A stretch of DNA of 64,000 nt from Nocardioides cavernae (GTDB lineage Bacteria; Actinomycetota; Actinomycetes; Propionibacteriales; Nocardioidaceae): NCBI RefSeq assembly GCF_016907475.1, contig NZ_JAFBCA010000001.1, positions 310,001 to 374,000 on the forward strand, written 5' to 3'. The notes beneath the pieces were generated by a model. That model saw only the letters and a program-made list of their open reading frames with translations. It was not told where the DNA came from and ran no database searches. The position numbers and the translations under genes were made by a program. Below, in pieces: positions 34,788-44,237 of the stretch. Position 1 is the first letter of the stretch. Each line of letters opens with the position of its first letter.

Positions 34788-35795
34788 CTATGCCTCTCCA
34801 TTCCATGCGGCCAGGCGTCGCGCCGCCTCGCAGACGCTCTCGACGCTCGGGAAGACCAGGGCTTCGAGGTCAGGGGTGTACGGGGTCGGCACCGGCTTGC
34901 TCCCCAAGATCACAGGAGGAAGCTCCAACGCGTCATTGGCCTGGGCGGTGATGACTGCGGAGAGGGTCGAGCCGACGCCGAAGGCTGGTGGATCGTCGGT
35001 CAGGCACAGCACACGTCCGGTCCTGCGGGCCGACTGCACCATGACGGATGAATCCAGCGGACTCATCCGCTCCAGCGACACGATGTCCAGGTCGATGCCC
35101 TCTTCCGCCAGCACTGAGGCTGCCTGCGTTGCGAGCGTGACGCCGTAGCCGTAGGTGATGACGCTCAACGTCGTTCCGGACCGGATGACCACCGGCTGCA
35201 CATCGTCGGGAACCTCGCCGCGGGTGAAAGTGCCCGTTCGCCGGTAGAGCCGCATGTCCTCGAGCAGCACAACCGTGTCGGACTGCGTCAGCGCCCAGCG
35301 CATCGCGTCGTACGCGGCCTGGGGCGACGACGGAACCAAGACCACAAGGCCCGGAATCGATGACAGGTATGCGTGCTGGGTCTGGGAGTGCTGCGCCGCA
35401 AACGACCCGAGCGGCCCCTGGCCGACGCGAACCACGAGCGGCACCGAGACCTGGTTTCCACTCATGTAGCGGAGTTTCGCGGCGTTGTTGATCAGTTGGT
35501 CCATCCCCAGCAGGAGAAAGCCCGAGAAATCCACCTCGACGACGGGACGGGCGCCGGCGAGCGCGGCCCCGACGCCGAAGCCCATGGTGGCCGCCTCGGA
35601 GATCGGCGTGTTGCGCACGCGCTCGGCGCCGAACTCGTCCACGAGAGCCTTTGTGGCCCCGAACGGGAATCCGGCCTCGATGTCCTGCCCCATGAGGACG
35701 ATGGAGGGGTCGAGCCTCATCGCGTCCTGTTGTGCGGCGGCGAGCGCATCACCGAAGTTGCCCGCAACCGTCTCGGTCGTGGTGTCCGCGGTCAT
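34788..35795 (-). CDS. Dehydrogenase E1 beta subunit (PDH/acetoin type)
   Basis: A 335-residue transketolase-like subunit. MGQDIEAGFPFGATKALVDE, RVRNTPISEAATMGFGVGAA (the Glu that contacts thiamine lies in ISEAA), AAQHSQTQHAYLSSIPGL and SLERMSPLD are the family landmarks. The short length and order alpha-beta-E2 are like acetoin dehydrogenase AcoA-AcoB-AcoC, but branched-chain and pyruvate types cannot be excluded. It overlaps E1alpha by four bases. Confidence 0.88.
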   Translation of the reverse strand: MTADTTTETVAGNFGDALAAAQQDAMRLDPSIVLMGQDIEAGFPFGATKALVDEFGAERVRNTPISEAATMGFGVGAALAGARPVVEVDFSGFLLLGMDQLINNAAKLRYMSGNQVSVPLVVRVGQGPLGSFAAQHSQTQHAYLSSIPGLVVLVPSSPQAAYDAMRWALTQSDTVVLLEDMRLYRRTGTFTRGEVPDDVQPVVIRSGTTLSVITYGYGVTLATQAASVLAEEGIDLDIVSLERMSPLDSSVMVQSARRTGRVLCLTDDPPAFGVGSTLSAVITAQANDALELPPVILGSKPVPTPYTPDLEALVFPSVESVCEAARRLAAWNGEA

Positions 35796-36769
35796 GCAAG
35801 CACTCCATCCGTCAGGTCGGCGGGGCTGCTGTGCTCACTCTCGCGTGCGAAGGCCACCGCGGCGTCCACGACGTTGCGGGCATCCTCGTCGAGGCGGTTC
35901 GTGGTCGACTCGTCCAGTCCTGCAGCCCCGGCGAGGATCGTCAGGGGGTCGCGCGCCTTCCAGCCCGCCACCTCGTCCTTCGTACGGTAGACGCCGTGGG
36001 CCGGGTCGCCGCGGGAGTGCCCCATGAACCGGTAGGTCAGCGCCTCGATGACAGCAGGCTGGCCGGCACGGGCACCCTCGACGAATGAGCCGGCGAGGTC
36101 ACGAACCGCGAGCACGTCCTGGCCGTCGACGGATTCCGCGCGAACGCCGAAGGACTCGGCGCGCGAGACCAGGCCGGGACCGGCCGTGGAGTCCGATGCG
36201 GCCGTGGTGATGGCGTAGGAGTTGTTCTCGCAGACGAGAACCAAGGGCAGCGACCAGAGCGCGGCCAGGTTGAGGGTCTCGTAAAGTACGCCCTGGTTGA
36301 TGGCGCCGTCGCCGAAGAACGCTACGCACACCTGACCGGTGCCGCGCAGCTTGTTGGCGAGCGCCACCCCGCCGGCGAGCGGAATCGAACTGCCAACGAT
36401 GGCCATAGTGCCTAGGAAGCCGCTACTGGTGTCGGTGGCGTGCATCGAGCCACCCTTACCTCGCGAGACGCCGTCCAGGCGACCGTAGAGCTCGGCCATC
36501 AGTCGGGGTGCGGCCACTCCCTTGGCGAGGGCGTGACCGTGGCCCCTGTGGTGGCTGAGCACCTGGTCTTCAGGCCCAAGCGTGCTGATGACCCCGACCG
36601 CCGTTGCCTCCTGACCGATGGCGACATGGACGGTGCCGAACACATCACCGCTCTCGTAGCCGCGATAGGCCGCGGTCTCGAAGCGCCGGATCAGCGTCAT
36701 CTTGCCGTACAGGTCGGTCGCCAGCTCGAGGTCGACCGTCGGTCGGGCCACGGATGTCGTCACGTTCAC
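35792..36769 (-). CDS. Dehydrogenase E1 alpha subunit (PDH/acetoin type)
   Basis: A 325-residue thiamine diphosphate enzyme. VLSHHRGHGHALAKG is the active-site loop, SRGKGGSMH the phosphate region, and GDGAINQGVLYETLNLAAL followed by CENNSYAI is the thiamine-binding GDG-NN motif. With E1beta it decarboxylates a 2-oxoacid or cleaves an acetoin-like hydroxyketone and passes the acyl unit to E2. It overlaps both HyuB (four bases) and E1beta (four bases). Confidence 0.9.
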   Translation of the reverse strand: MNVTTSVARPTVDLELATDLYGKMTLIRRFETAAYRGYESGDVFGTVHVAIGQEATAVGVISTLGPEDQVLSHHRGHGHALAKGVAAPRLMAELYGRLDGVSRGKGGSMHATDTSSGFLGTMAIVGSSIPLAGGVALANKLRGTGQVCVAFFGDGAINQGVLYETLNLAALWSLPLVLVCENNSYAITTAASDSTAGPGLVSRAESFGVRAESVDGQDVLAVRDLAGSFVEGARAGQPAVIEALTYRFMGHSRGDPAHGVYRTKDEVAGWKARDPLTILAGAAGLDESTTNRLDEDARNVVDAAVAFARESEHSSPADLTDGVLA

Positions 36770-38541
36770 TGCGGCTGCCGAGCTCGCTCGCCGCGCTGCG
36801 CTCGCAGCTCGGACGTCGCGTCGTGGTCGACCTGACCGGAGCCATCGAGCTGGACGAGGTAGACGTCGCGGGCAGTCTCCGAGGTGACGTAGCCCTCGCT
36901 CGCGTCGTGGCGCACCGACTCGGGGTCACGCAGGCCGGGGTCACCCCAGCCGCCGCCGCCGGCGGTCCATTGCGAGATGACCTCTCCCGCCTCGAGGACC
37001 ACGCCGTGCGCCTTGCTGCCGAACTCCGGGGCTGCTGGCCGCTCACGATCTGTCCCCGGATTGATCACGAAGCGAGCGTTGTCGCCAGGGAGGCCCTCAT
37101 CCAGTCCCCACGGTGCGATCCGCACCCGATTGGCCACAATGGAGAGCGTGGCGTCGTGGTCCAGGACGCGGTGGTCTCGGCGGATTCCGAGGCCCCCACG
37201 GTGAGCGCCGGGACCCCCGCTGTCTGGACGGAGCTCGTAGCACTCGACCCGCACCGGGAACCGTTCCTCGACTACTTCAACGGGAACGTTCCAGGTGTTG
37301 CCGACGATCGACCAGATGGCGCTCAGCCCGTCGCGGTCGCGGTTGCCGCCCCACCCACCCTCGGGGTACTCGTAGATGACATAGCGCTCGTCCGTCCGCG
37401 GGTCCCGTCCGCTGATGATCATGTTGTTCGAGGAGCCGTGATCGCAGGCCATGACGTGCGGCCCACCCTCATCGGAGGCCGGGATCTGCGCGAGCGCACG
37501 GAACACCGTGTTGTGGATGATGCAGGTGACCTCGTTGCCGCCAGTGCAGGCTGCTGGGAAGTGGGGGTTAACGATGGTGCCCTTGGGGGCGATGATGTCG
37601 ATGGCTCGGTAGCAACCCGCGTTGGGTGTGATGTCGGGGTCCATCGCCGCCTGGAACACCATGTACACGCCGGCGTAGGTGTAGCCCAACACGCTGTTGA
37701 GAGGGCCTTCTGCCTGCTCCGAGGAGCCGGTGAAGTCGACCTCCACGCGGTCATCGCGGATGCGAACGGTGACGTGGACGGCACGAGGGACGTCCGTGAT
37801 CCCGTCGTTGTCGATGTAGTCCGTGGCCTCGTAATCGCCGTCTGGCAGCAGCCGAATCGCTTCGCGGGTGCGCCGCTCGGACTGGTCGAGGATCAGTGAC
37901 ATAGCGGATTGGACCTCGTCCGGGCCGTACCTGTCGGCGAGGTCGGTCAGGCGCCTGATCGCGGTGCGGTTGGCCGACATCTGGGCCGCCAGGTCGACCT
38001 TGAGCTGCGCCGGCAACCGTGTGTTGCCCACGATGAGCTCGAGCAGGTGCGGATCGACCTCGCCGCGACGCACGAGCTTGATCGGCGCGATGCGCAGGCC
38101 CTCCTGATAGTTCTCCTGTGCAGCCGAGAAGAAGCTCCCGGGGACAGTTCCTCCGATGTCGAGGTGGTGGGCTCGGTTAACGGCGAAGCCGAGGAGGTCG
38201 TCCTTGAAGAAGATGGGTGCTACGAGCGTCACATCGGGCAGGTGGGTGCCACCGATGTATGGGTCGTTGAGGATGACCATGTCACCCGGCTCGAGTCCCT
38301 CCTCGGCAAAGGCGCGCACTACGGCATCGGTTGCGAAGGCCATCGATCCGAGGTGGATAGGGAGGAATTCGCCGTGGCTCACCATCTGACCCTTGGCGTC
38401 GAACACCGCGCACGAGTAGTCGTTTCCCTCGTTGAAGATCGGCGAGCAGCTGGTCCGGGACAAGGTCACGCCCATCTCGCGCGAGATCGAGGTCAGTGCG
38501 TGGCCGATGACCTGCAGGGTGATCTGGTCGATCTCGGTCAT
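36766..38541 (-). CDS. hyuB: Hydantoinase B/oxoprolinase-type subunit
   Basis: A 591-residue HyuB-family subunit. EGNDYSCAVFDAKGQMVSHG, VILNDPYIGGTHLPDVTLVA and FAVNRAHHLDIGG carry the conserved Asp and His residues of the family's metal site; GYTYAGVYMVFQAAMDPD and TGGNEVTCIIHNTV follow. With HyuA it forms an ATP-dependent amidohydrolase opening hydantoins, oxoproline or lactams, or, in related enzymes, a ketone carboxylase. It overlaps hyuA and E1alpha by four bases each, so the complex is made with the dehydrogenase components. Substrate not deducible. Confidence 0.88.
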   Translation of the reverse strand: MTEIDQITLQVIGHALTSISREMGVTLSRTSCSPIFNEGNDYSCAVFDAKGQMVSHGEFLPIHLGSMAFATDAVVRAFAEEGLEPGDMVILNDPYIGGTHLPDVTLVAPIFFKDDLLGFAVNRAHHLDIGGTVPGSFFSAAQENYQEGLRIAPIKLVRRGEVDPHLLELIVGNTRLPAQLKVDLAAQMSANRTAIRRLTDLADRYGPDEVQSAMSLILDQSERRTREAIRLLPDGDYEATDYIDNDGITDVPRAVHVTVRIRDDRVEVDFTGSSEQAEGPLNSVLGYTYAGVYMVFQAAMDPDITPNAGCYRAIDIIAPKGTIVNPHFPAACTGGNEVTCIIHNTVFRALAQIPASDEGGPHVMACDHGSSNNMIISGRDPRTDERYVIYEYPEGGWGGNRDRDGLSAIWSIVGNTWNVPVEVVEERFPVRVECYELRPDSGGPGAHRGGLGIRRDHRVLDHDATLSIVANRVRIAPWGLDEGLPGDNARFVINPGTDRERPAAPEFGSKAHGVVLEAGEVISQWTAGGGGWGDPGLRDPESVRHDASEGYVTSETARDVYLVQLDGSGQVDHDATSELRAQRGERARQPQ

Positions 38542-40586
38542 GAGGTAGCTCCTTCCTTGGTGACGATGAGGTTTCCGCTGGCATCACGCACGGCGCGCCA
38601 CTGCGGTGGGACGACGGTGGTTGCGTCCTCTTGGTGGATCACTGCTGGGCCGCGAACGTCAGTCCCAACGTCGAGGGCGCTGCGGTCATGGATGGTGGCG
38701 TCGACGAAGTCGTCGAGGCTCTCGAAATAGACCTTCCTGGTCGCCTCGAGCGAGTCCGAGGAGGTCGGTGGCCAGTTCCACGAGACGGTGGGGTTGTGCT
38801 GCTGACCGAAGCCGGTCACGCGGACCGTCACGAGCTCGACTGGCACGTCGGTGAAGGAATGGCCGTATTGACGTGCGTGCATCTCGCTGAACGACTTGGC
38901 GAGCAGGCCGAGCGACTCAGCGCTCACCCGCACGCCGTCGTGTTGAACACTCAGCTCGTGGGCCTGACCCCGGTAGTGCAGGTTGGCCCAGACCTCATAG
39001 GTGATGGAGTCCTTGGCGAAGCCCTCCTCCCCCAACAGCGAAGTCACATCGTCGAGCAGGCTCCGGATGACTGAGTCGACCTCGGCCGGGTCGAGGTCAC
39101 CGATCGGCTTGCTGACCGAACGGAGAGCATCACGGCGCGGCTGTGCAAGTGTGGCGCCGAACGCCGATGTGCAACCGGGGAACGGCGGCACGATGACCGA
39201 GCTCATGCCGAGCTCTCCAGCGATGTCGAGCGCGTGGACCGGGCCGCCACCGCCGAACGGCACGAGCGCGTAGCCGCGTGGGTCGCGCCCGCGCTCGACG
39301 CTGATCGTGCGCACTGCGTTGACCATCGAGGCGTTGACCAGCCGGAGAATGCCGGCGGCCGCACGCTCGACGCTGATGCCCAGCGGCTCCGCGATGACAC
39401 GACCGATCGCCTCCCGAGCGGCCTCGACATCGAGGCTCAGCGAGCCGCCGAGGAGGTAGGTCGGCGAGTAGCGGCCGAGGACCAGGTTGGCGTCGGTGAC
39501 CGTCGGGTCCGTGCCTCCTCGGCCATAGCAGGCTGGTCCGGGTGTGCTTCCGGCCGAGGCAGGTCCGACTCGGAGTGCACCGCCTGTGTCGATCCAGGCG
39601 ATCGATCCGCCGCCCGCGCCAATGGTGTTGAGGTCGAACGTCGGGTAGGCGATGTCGAGGCCGCCGACAACCAGGTCCAGTCGCTCGTCGGGAACTCCGC
39701 CCTGGATGCCGGAGACGTCGCAGCTTGTGCCGCCCATGTCGAGGGTCAGCACGTCCTCGGTGCCGACCTGGCTGGCCAGCCAGCGGGCACCGGACACGCC
39801 ACCGGCGGGGCCGGAGAGCAGGGTGGGGATCGGCGAGCCGACTGCCGCGGCGGCTGCCAGGGAGCCGCCAGAGTTCGTCATGACCGACAGGCGGCTCGGA
39901 TCGACCCCGCGCTCGCGCAGTCGGTCGGCAAGCTCTTGCACGAAGTTTCGGACCACCGGCGCTACGTAGGCAGCGGTCACTGTCGTCGATGTGCGCTCGT
40001 ACTCGCGTAGCACCGGCAGCACGTCACTGCTGAGGAAGACGAACTCGGCGCCGCCCTCGTCCTCGATGATCTCCAAAGTGCGCTGCTCGTGCGCGGCATT
40101 CCGGAAGGAGAAGAGGTATGCGATGGCGACCGAGGTCACGCCTTCGTCGCGCAGCTCGCGCCACGCGGCTCTGACGCCTTCTTCGTCGAGCGGAGTCACC
40201 ACGTGGCCGGACGCGTCGACCCGTTCTGTGACCTCCTTGCGCCACCGGCGCGGGACCAGCGCCGGCGGCACCGTCTCGTTGAGGTCGAACAGCCGATCGC
40301 GGTGCGTGCGCCGGATCTCCAGCACGTCGCGGAAGCCAGCGGTGGTAAGCAGCCCGGTGGGGGCCCCCCGACGGGTGAGGATCGCGTTGAGCGTCAGCGT
40401 GGTTCCGAGCTTGACGTGGCTGACGTCGACGCCGCTTACCCCGGCGGCGTCGAATGCCTCCATGATGCCGTCTGCCGGCTGGTCGTAGTTCGTCGGCGCC
40501 TTGAAGGCTCGGGTGAGCCCAGTCTCCTCGTCGAGCACGACAACGTCCGTGAACGTGCCGCCGACATCGATCCCGATTCGCTTCAA
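38538..40586 (-). CDS. hyuA: Hydantoinase A/oxoprolinase-type ATPase subunit
   Basis: A 682-residue HyuA-family subunit with an actin-like ATPase fold: IGIDVGGTFTDVVVLDEETG is the phosphate-1 loop, VLTLDMGGTSCDVSGI the phosphate-2 loop, and VPFGGGGPVHALDIAGELG the adenosine region. It phosphorylates the amide or ketone that HyuB then hydrolyses or carboxylates. It is the first gene of operon A; the shared operator ends 52 bases before the ATG at 40586 and a TTGAC box lies next to it. Confidence 0.9.
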   Translation of the reverse strand: MKRIGIDVGGTFTDVVVLDEETGLTRAFKAPTNYDQPADGIMEAFDAAGVSGVDVSHVKLGTTLTLNAILTRRGAPTGLLTTAGFRDVLEIRRTHRDRLFDLNETVPPALVPRRWRKEVTERVDASGHVVTPLDEEGVRAAWRELRDEGVTSVAIAYLFSFRNAAHEQRTLEIIEDEGGAEFVFLSSDVLPVLREYERTSTTVTAAYVAPVVRNFVQELADRLRERGVDPSRLSVMTNSGGSLAAAAAVGSPIPTLLSGPAGGVSGARWLASQVGTEDVLTLDMGGTSCDVSGIQGGVPDERLDLVVGGLDIAYPTFDLNTIGAGGGSIAWIDTGGALRVGPASAGSTPGPACYGRGGTDPTVTDANLVLGRYSPTYLLGGSLSLDVEAAREAIGRVIAEPLGISVERAAAGILRLVNASMVNAVRTISVERGRDPRGYALVPFGGGGPVHALDIAGELGMSSVIVPPFPGCTSAFGATLAQPRRDALRSVSKPIGDLDPAEVDSVIRSLLDDVTSLLGEEGFAKDSITYEVWANLHYRGQAHELSVQHDGVRVSAESLGLLAKSFSEMHARQYGHSFTDVPVELVTVRVTGFGQQHNPTVSWNWPPTSSDSLEATRKVYFESLDDFVDATIHDRSALDVGTDVRGPAVIHQEDATTVVPPQWRAVRDASGNLIVTKEGATS

Positions 40587-40637
40587 CGTGTGGTCCTTCC
40601 CTGCGGGTGCCTCAGTCTCTGTAGAGACGGTTCGAAG

Positions 40638-40667
40638 GTCAATACGATGTTTCGCTCAGCGTTCCAA
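40638..40667 (-). promoter_or_regulatory. IclR-type operator A, upstream of hyuA
   Basis: On the minus strand it reads GGAACG-CTGAG-CGAAAC, the weakest match to the inverted repeat GTAWCG-N5-CGATAC, followed after six bases by ATTGAC. It aligns without gaps to the sites at 49641, 59871 and 62670 over 30 bases and overlaps the end of the molybdenum subunit gene. Confidence 0.65.
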
Positions 40668-42884
40668 ACACAGCGCTGCGGGGTCTATAGGTAGACGTGT
40701 CACGTGCCGGTCGATTGCATCTTCTACTGCGGCCGCGATGACGGCTCCGGGAAGGATGATCGGGGCCTCGCCAATGCCCTTGGCGCCGAGCGGCCCCTCG
40801 GTGCTCGGCACGGTGACCACGGCGTGGATGACGATCTCGTCCGGTACGTCGCCCGCGGTCGGGAGGCGGTAGTCCACGAGGTTGGGGTTGATGACGCGCC
40901 CCTTGGAGTCGGCGTGGATCTCCTCGAGCAGTGCGTACCCCAGTCCCTGCACAATCCCGCCCTCTACCTGTCCCTTGAGGCCTTGCCAGTCGATGACGTG
41001 GCCCACGTCGTGGGCCGCGACGTACTTCCTGACCCGTACCAGCCCCAGCTCATCGTCGACCTCGACCCAGGCGCCTTGGCAGTGGAACGTCGGTTCGTGG
41101 AAGGCAGGGATCAACATGCCTTCAGCCGTGCTGGCGTCGAAGGCGACGGACTGCGCCTGGAAGCGTCCGCGACCCACGACCGGCCCGGCGGCGGCCCCCG
41201 CCTCGCGTACGACGTCACCCAACGGACGCATCGAGGTCGGGACGCCACGGATGCCCACCATGCCGGCGTCGAGGTCGACGTCGCTCACGTCGACCTCAAG
41301 GTGGGCCGCGAGCGCCGCCTTCACGTCGGCGATGGCAGCTATGGCCGCACTTCCCGCGCCGTAGAGCGTCCTGCTGCCCTCGGACCCGAAGTCCGCCGGG
41401 GCTGCCCGCGTGCCACCGTTGACCACCCGCACCACAGACGGGTCGACCGACAGCGCTTGGGCCACTAGCGCCCGGACGCCCGAGACGACGGCGCCGGTCC
41501 CGATCTCGACTGCGCCGGAGTGGACCGTCACTCCTCCGTCGTCCTCCATCCGGACGTGGACAGCAGACGCGCCCGGGGCTGTGAACCACCAGGCCGCCGC
41601 CAGTCCGAACCCATGTCGATGGTGGTCGCGCGCAGGAGTCGCGTCCGCCTCCTTCCGCCACTGCGCCAACTGCCGCTCCACGGCGTCGATGCACTCCGCG
41701 ATGGGCGGGTTCGAAAGGATCTGGCCGGTAGGACCAAGCGAACCGTCCCGCACGAGGTTGCGCCTGCGCAGCTCCACCGGATCCAAGCCGAGATCACGGG
41801 CAATCGTGTCCATATGCCGCTCCAGCGCGAAGGCCATCTGCGGGCCTGACGGGGACCTGAAGGAGCCGGTGGGTTGTAGGTTCGTGCTGACGGCATGCAC
41901 CTCGCTGACGACTGCGTCCACCGCATAGGGGCCAACGGCCTGCATCGCGCCCATGGCGGTGATGTACGGCGTGTCCACGACATACGCCCCCGAGTCGAAG
42001 TAGCCCTTGACCCGGCGGCCCACGATCGTCCCATCCTTGGTGACGGCCGAGGCGACCGTCACGAGGGACGACTCCCGCGGGTTGCTCGCCTGCATGTCCT
42101 CCCCTCGCGGGCAGACCACCTGCACCGGCCGGCGGGTGGCAAGCGCGAGTGCTGCAGCGTACGGCGCCATGCCCTGGTGCAGCTTGCCGCCGAATCCGCC
42201 ACCGAACGTCGGCACTCGCACGACGACATCGGTCAGCGGTAGGTCGAAGATGGACGCGAGGCTGGCCCGCACTTGGTAGGGCGCCTGGGAGGTCATGGTG
42301 ACGACCAGGTGGCCGTCCTGGTCGATCTCGGCGAGGGCGGAGCGCAGCTCGATGTAGCCCTGATGGGCACGCTGGCTCGTGATCGAGGTCTCGATCACCG
42401 TGACATCCGAACGCTCGAACGCCGCGGCGGCGTCCCCGCGGACGACACGCGATGGCGCCAGCACGTTCGACTGTCCTCGGCGAACCTGAGGGGCGTCAGG
42501 GGCGATGGCGGCGACCAGGGTCACAACCGGCTCCAGTTCGTCGTATGTCACCTCGACAAGTGCTGCCGCCGCTAGCGCCTGCTCACGGCTGTTAGCAGCC
42601 ACCAGCGCGATCGGTTGGCCCGCGAACCTCACATCGTCGCTAGCGAGCATCGGCTCGTCCGGCTCAACATCGCCGAACAGGCGGTCTGGCACGTCATCAG
42701 GGCCGAGCACCGCCAGCACCCCGGGCGCAGAGCGAGCCTTCTCGAGGCGTAACGCAACAACGCACCCGCGAGCGATGGCGGAGCGGACCACCACTCCGTG
42801 CAGCATGCCCTGCGGGTAGTGGTCCTGAGTGTAAAGCGCCCGGCCGGTGATCTTGGCCCGGGCATCGGAGCGGGGCAGGTCCAC
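40656..42884 (-). CDS. Molybdenum hydroxylase large subunit (xanthine dehydrogenase family)
   Basis: A 742-residue molybdopterin-cytosine-dinucleotide-type subunit. PTFGGGFGGKLHQGMAPYA is the pterin-binding loop, SFRSPSGPQMAFALERHMD replaces the AFRGFG-type loop near the Mo site, and EGPLGAKGIGEAPI holds the catalytic Glu. The family inserts oxygen from water at an electron-poor carbon, for example in purines, pyridines or lactam precursors. It starts two bases after the [2Fe-2S] subunit stop, giving the order FAD, FeS, Mo. It ends 69 bases before the hyuA start, which lies downstream on the same strand behind its own operator. Confidence 0.9.
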   Translation of the reverse strand: MDLPRSDARAKITGRALYTQDHYPQGMLHGVVVRSAIARGCVVALRLEKARSAPGVLAVLGPDDVPDRLFGDVEPDEPMLASDDVRFAGQPIALVAANSREQALAAAALVEVTYDELEPVVTLVAAIAPDAPQVRRGQSNVLAPSRVVRGDAAAAFERSDVTVIETSITSQRAHQGYIELRSALAEIDQDGHLVVTMTSQAPYQVRASLASIFDLPLTDVVVRVPTFGGGFGGKLHQGMAPYAAALALATRRPVQVVCPRGEDMQASNPRESSLVTVASAVTKDGTIVGRRVKGYFDSGAYVVDTPYITAMGAMQAVGPYAVDAVVSEVHAVSTNLQPTGSFRSPSGPQMAFALERHMDTIARDLGLDPVELRRRNLVRDGSLGPTGQILSNPPIAECIDAVERQLAQWRKEADATPARDHHRHGFGLAAAWWFTAPGASAVHVRMEDDGGVTVHSGAVEIGTGAVVSGVRALVAQALSVDPSVVRVVNGGTRAAPADFGSEGSRTLYGAGSAAIAAIADVKAALAAHLEVDVSDVDLDAGMVGIRGVPTSMRPLGDVVREAGAAAGPVVGRGRFQAQSVAFDASTAEGMLIPAFHEPTFHCQGAWVEVDDELGLVRVRKYVAAHDVGHVIDWQGLKGQVEGGIVQGLGYALLEEIHADSKGRVINPNLVDYRLPTAGDVPDEIVIHAVVTVPSTEGPLGAKGIGEAPIILPGAVIAAAVEDAIDRHVTRLPIDPAALCLER

Positions 42885-42886
42885 CG

Positions 42887-43384
42887 CTAGCCTCCGTTGA
42901 CTCGTGCGGCGAGGCGCTGGACCGCCTCAATGATGGGGAGATATCCGGTGCAGCGGCACACGTTGCCGCTGAGAAGCTCGACGATCTGTTCACGGGTGGG
43001 CGACGGGCCAAGGTCCCCCACTCCGCTGACTATCGTCACCAAGAATCCGGGCGTACAGATGCCGCACTGGACGGCACCGGCGGCAAGCAGCTCCTCGGTC
43101 GCCGCGATCCCAACCGGGGTGGTCTCCAACCCGGCCGACGTCATGACACTCGAGCCGTCGCACTCAGCCGCGTAGACCAAGCATGAGTCGAGGGCTACGC
43201 CATCGAGCACCACGGTGCACGCACCACAATCGCCGGTTCCACATCCCCACTTGGGGGCGGTCGCACCGCGGTCCTCCCGCAGGTAGTCGAGCAGCAATCG
43301 TGTGCTTGGCACGCGCGAGGCCGCGGCGTGCCCGTCGACCGACACCGACACCTCGGTCGCGGACAGGTCGTTAGGCGACATCAT
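42887..43384 (-). CDS. Molybdenum hydroxylase [2Fe-2S] subunit
   Basis: A 165-residue protein from ATG 43384 (ATG 43381 also in frame). The N-terminal ferredoxin-type cluster is bound by KWGCGTGDCGACTVVLDG plus the next SC, and the helical cluster by AVQCGICTPGF and GNVCRCTGYLP. It carries electrons from the Mo site to the FAD subunit. It overlaps the FAD gene by 14 bases. The long frame upstream to 43612 is a shadow. Confidence 0.92.
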   Translation of the reverse strand: MMSPNDLSATEVSVSVDGHAAASRVPSTRLLLDYLREDRGATAPKWGCGTGDCGACTVVLDGVALDSCLVYAAECDGSSVMTSAGLETTPVGIAATEELLAAGAVQCGICTPGFLVTIVSGVGDLGPSPTREQIVELLSGNVCRCTGYLPIIEAVQRLAARVNGG

Positions 43385-44237
43385 GGGTGTCCGTTCTGGC
43401 CAGGGCGGTCCGAGCGACGCGCCCCACCAGCACTGAGACCGCGCGCGTGCGGTATGCAGCCGTTCCACGAACGTCGTCGCGAGGGGTGCACTCGTGGGCG
43501 GCGACCCGACCCGCCTCCACCAGGACGTCCGCGAGCGCGTCGGGGTCCTCGGTGTCCGTGCCCACGAGCACATCTGCCGTCTGATGCGCGAGCAACGGCG
43601 TGGGGCCGACACCTCCGAGCCCGACGCGAGCGTCGACGATGATCCCGTCAGCCACCTCGACGGCGACGGCGACGCCGACGACCGCGAGGTCGAGGGAGGT
43701 CCGGTAGGTGAGTCGTTGATACGCGGCAGCGCCTCCAGCGGCGGGGATGTTGAGACTGGTCACGAGCTCAGAATCGGCCAGCGCCGTGACACCTGGCGAG
43801 CGAAAGAACTCCGACAAGCCGATGGCTCGCATGCCGCCGGTCCCCACGACCGTGGCGGTCGCCGACAGCGTGAGCAGGGCGGGCAGGGTGTCCCCCGCGG
43901 GCGATGCACGGCACACGTTGCCCACCGCCGTCGCTCGCCGCCGGGTCTGCGGCGCGCCGACCACTCGAGCGCCGTCGACGACCGCTGCGAGCCGACGGTG
44001 TCCGGCGAGGGGCTCCAGATCCCTCATCGTGACCGTGGCGCCGATGGTCACGCCACCGTGGTCGGCGACCAAGTCGCCCAGCCCGGGGATGCGCTTGACG
44101 TCCACGACCACGTCGGCGCCCCGGTCTGCCAGCAGCGTCACAAGGTCGGTACCTCCAGCCAGGACGCGGGCGCGACCGGGTGCCGAGGCGAGCACCTGCA
44201 CCGCCTCCTCGACCGACGCGGGTCGAACGAACTTCAC
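43371..44237 (-). CDS. Molybdenum hydroxylase FAD-binding subunit
   Basis: A 288-residue CoxM/XdhB-type subunit: ARVLAGGTDLVTLLAD binds the FAD pyrophosphate, VTIGATVTMRDLE and TAVGNVCRASPAGDTLPAL are the second conserved FAD loop, with the usual CO-dehydrogenase C-terminal domain after residue 175. It overlaps the amine dehydrogenase-like gene by four bases, tying heterocycle hydroxylation to amine oxidation in one transcript. Confidence 0.9.
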   Translation of the reverse strand: MKFVRPASVEEAVQVLASAPGRARVLAGGTDLVTLLADRGADVVVDVKRIPGLGDLVADHGGVTIGATVTMRDLEPLAGHRRLAAVVDGARVVGAPQTRRRATAVGNVCRASPAGDTLPALLTLSATATVVGTGGMRAIGLSEFFRSPGVTALADSELVTSLNIPAAGGAAAYQRLTYRTSLDLAVVGVAVAVEVADGIIVDARVGLGGVGPTPLLAHQTADVLVGTDTEDPDALADVLVEAGRVAAHECTPRDDVRGTAAYRTRAVSVLVGRVARTALARTDTHDVA

